DNA from: a virus
Virus record (IMG/VR): IMGVR_UViG_3300042350_004529
Span: 1-26,285 of that record
DNA: 26,285 nt
Strand: one strand, 5' to 3'
Every line of letters begins with the position of its first letter. The stretch's first letter is position 1. The notes beneath the pieces were generated by a model. The model did not search any database and was not told where the DNA came from. It was given only the letters and a program-made list of their open reading frames with translations. A program made the position numbers and the translations under genes. Positions 25,282-26,285 of the stretch are shown here, one piece after another.

Positions 25282-26285
25282 CCAGCACCCTCCACCTTGG
25301 CGACTGCCTGGAGGTGCTGCGCACCATGCCGGACTGCAGCGTGGACGCGGTGGTGACGGATCCGCCGTACGGCCTGGCCTTCATGGGCAAACGGTGGGAT
25401 TACGACGTGCCCAGCGTGGCGATCTGGGCCGAGTGCCTGCGGGTGCTTAAGCCTGGCGGGCACCTGCTGGCCTTCGCCGGCACGCGCACGCAGCATCGGA
25501 TGGCGGTGCGGATCGAGGACGCAGGGTTTGAGATCCGCGACATGATCGCTTGGGTCTACGGGTCGGGGTTTCCGAAGTCGCTGGATGTGAGCAAGGCGAT
25601 TGATAAGGCGGCGGGGGCTGAGCGGGAGGTGGTGGGGCAACACCGCGCCACGGCTCCAGGTTGCAACATGCGGGTCAGTATGACTGGCTGCGATTACGAC
25701 AAGGCCGGCTCCATCACCGCCCCCGCCACCCCCGAGGCCCAGCAGTGGGCCGGCTGGGGCACGGCGTTGAAACCGTCCTTTGAAAGCGTGACATGGGCCA
25801 CAAAGCCCGTAGACACTATGGGTTACTGCGCTATAATTTTAGAGAACCTAACAGAACTAGAGGCGCAGTGCTTACAAAATGCGAATGCTGCGGCAAGCAG
25901 TTCAAGACCTACCCAAGCAGGCTCGCCAGAGGCGAAGATCGGTTTTGCTCAAGAGCCTGCAGCAACCCAGCACGGGGGAGAGCAGGAGAGAAAAACGGCA
26001 ACTGGGGCGGCGGGCGCTACCAGCTCTCCAGTGGATACATCGGCGTCAACATTGGCGGCGGCAAGTATCGCTTGGAGCATTGCCTCGTCATGGAGGCACA
26101 CCTTGGAAGGCGTCTACGCAAGGGGGAGAACGTCCACCACCGAAACGGAATCAAAAACGACAACCGACTGGAAAACCTTGAGCTGCTGTCTATCGCAGAT
26201 CACGCCCGAGAGCATCATCCAGGCGTGCAGCCTTCCCGGTGGGTTCAGTGCCAATGCTTCCACTGCGGCGCAGATCTTCAACGCC
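25278..26285 (+). CDS. DNA methyltransferase, apparently interrupted by an HNH gene (partial)
   Basis: From ATG 25278 (ATGA overlap) residues 1-177 are a beta-type N4/N6 DNA methyltransferase: MTSTLHLGDCLEVLRTMPDC, catalytic DPPYG at 28-32, LRVLKPGGHLLAFAGTRTQH, WVYGSGFPKS and WGTALKPSFESVTWATKP. The next expected segment and the AdoMet-binding FxGxG motif do not follow. From about 25806 the DNA instead carries a promoter and an HNH endonuclease gene in another frame. The methyltransferase frame nevertheless has no stop to the window end (336 codons). It gives Ser/Thr/Ala-rich sequence there, so it is unclear whether the open extension is translated. Confidence 0.75.
   Translation, partial: MTSTLHLGDCLEVLRTMPDCSVDAVVTDPPYGLAFMGKRWDYDVPSVAIWAECLRVLKPGGHLLAFAGTRTQHRMAVRIEDAGFEIRDMIAWVYGSGFPKSLDVSKAIDKAAGAEREVVGQHRATAPGCNMRVSMTGCDYDKAGSITAPATPEAQQWAGWGTALKPSFESVTWATKPVDTMGYCAIILENLTELEAQCLQNANAAASSSRPTQAGSPEAKIGFAQEPAATQHGGEQERKTATGAAGATSSPVDTSASTLAAASIAWSIASSWRHTLEGVYARGRTSTTETESKTTTDWKTLSCCLSQITPESIIQACSLPGGFSANASTAAQIFNA
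25810..25837 (+). promoter_or_regulatory. Near-consensus sigma-70 promoter for the HNH gene
   Basis: TAGACA (25810-25815, 5 of 6 to TTGACA) is followed by a 16-bp spacer and a perfect TATAAT (25832-25837). Transcription would begin near 25844, about 24 nt before GTG 25868. It is the best -35/-10 pair in the window and lies at the point where the methyltransferase sequence breaks off. Confidence 0.7.
25868..26285 (+). CDS. HNH homing-type endonuclease (partial)
   Basis: From GTG 25868 the first 139 residues are visible before the window ends. The N-terminus LTKCECCGKQFKTYPSRLA and RFCSRACSN (C5, C8, C27, C31) is a zinc knuckle. SSGYIGVNIGGGKYRLEHCL leads into the HNH nuclease core VHHRNGIKNDNRLENLELLS, with V89-H90-H91, N99 and N103 conserved. 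A second CxC/CxxC cluster begins near the window edge (VQCQCFHCG). It matches phage free-standing or intron-associated HNH enzymes that spread by cutting an uninterrupted allele. It overlaps the methyltransferase frame (+2 relative). Confidence 0.8.
   Translation, partial: MLTKCECCGKQFKTYPSRLARGEDRFCSRACSNPARGRAGEKNGNWGGGRYQLSSGYIGVNIGGGKYRLEHCLVMEAHLGRRLRKGENVHHRNGIKNDNRLENLELLSIADHAREHHPGVQPSRWVQCQCFHCGADLQR

Overview
The window is GC-rich (roughly 60-65% by eye) and looks like the early/replication and accessory half of a temperate-phage-like genome or prophage. The host is most likely a freshwater picocyanobacterium (Synechococcus/Cyanobium/Vulcanococcus type). Phage character rests on a Rad52-type annealing protein next to SSB and a RuvC-like nuclease, a Gp157-like protein, a methyltransferase with a DUF4942-like tail, a small-terminase-like protein, and long runs of tiny genes joined by ATGA, GTGA or TGATG stop/start overlaps. 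The cyanobacterial assignment is weaker. It rests on a free-standing RNA polymerase alpha-CTD that reads like the cyanobacterial version and on my recollection of similar small proteins. No integrase, capsid, tail or large terminase gene lies in the window, so prophage versus phage versus plasmid cannot be decided here.

Layout. Positions 1-4850 (minus strand) are two runs of translationally coupled genes. The upstream run (4850 to 2148) begins with a winged-helix replication-initiator-like gene whose central linker DNA carries GC-rich palindromic iterons, followed by a possible loader-like gene. The second run (2099 to 1) holds small phage genes ending in a helix-turn-helix protein cut by the window edge. 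A divergent regulator (5080-5928) has a strong inverted repeat just before its start. Positions 6187-8409 (plus) are the recombination/repair operon: a small paralogue of a left-operon gene, Rad52-like, ssb, RuvC-like. Positions 8410-10058 hold small monocistronic-looking genes. Each is preceded by a short stem-loop and a C/A-rich CACCACC tract instead of a Shine-Dalgarno. Positions 10102-12350 (minus) contain two phage-conserved proteins separated by about 770 bp of degenerate NNGCC-type repeat DNA. Positions 12443-15191 (plus) encode Gp157-like, DNA methyltransferase, alpha-CTD-like and a small protein, ended by a good intrinsic terminator.

Positions 15592-22787 (plus) are accessory genes: a DUF6948-like protein coupled to a Gly-Tyr/Ser/Asp repeat protein, a pentapeptide-repeat protein, cysteine-cluster proteins and mosaic proteins sharing a GEVEA-type joint, ending in a dCTP-deaminase-like enzyme. 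Positions 22840-25281 carry a small-terminase-like protein, a winged-helix protein and, unexpectedly, a CARDB-like/vanadium-haloperoxidase (PAP2) fusion. The window closes with a DNA methyltransferase gene that appears to be interrupted by an HNH endonuclease gene with its own near-consensus promoter.

The observations most worth following are the lambda-O-like origin candidate, the free-standing alpha-CTD, the family of 5' hairpin/CACCACC leaders, the 10.7-11.5 kb repeat field, the haloperoxidase embedded in a phage operon, and the HNH insertion that leaves the methyltransferase frame open.
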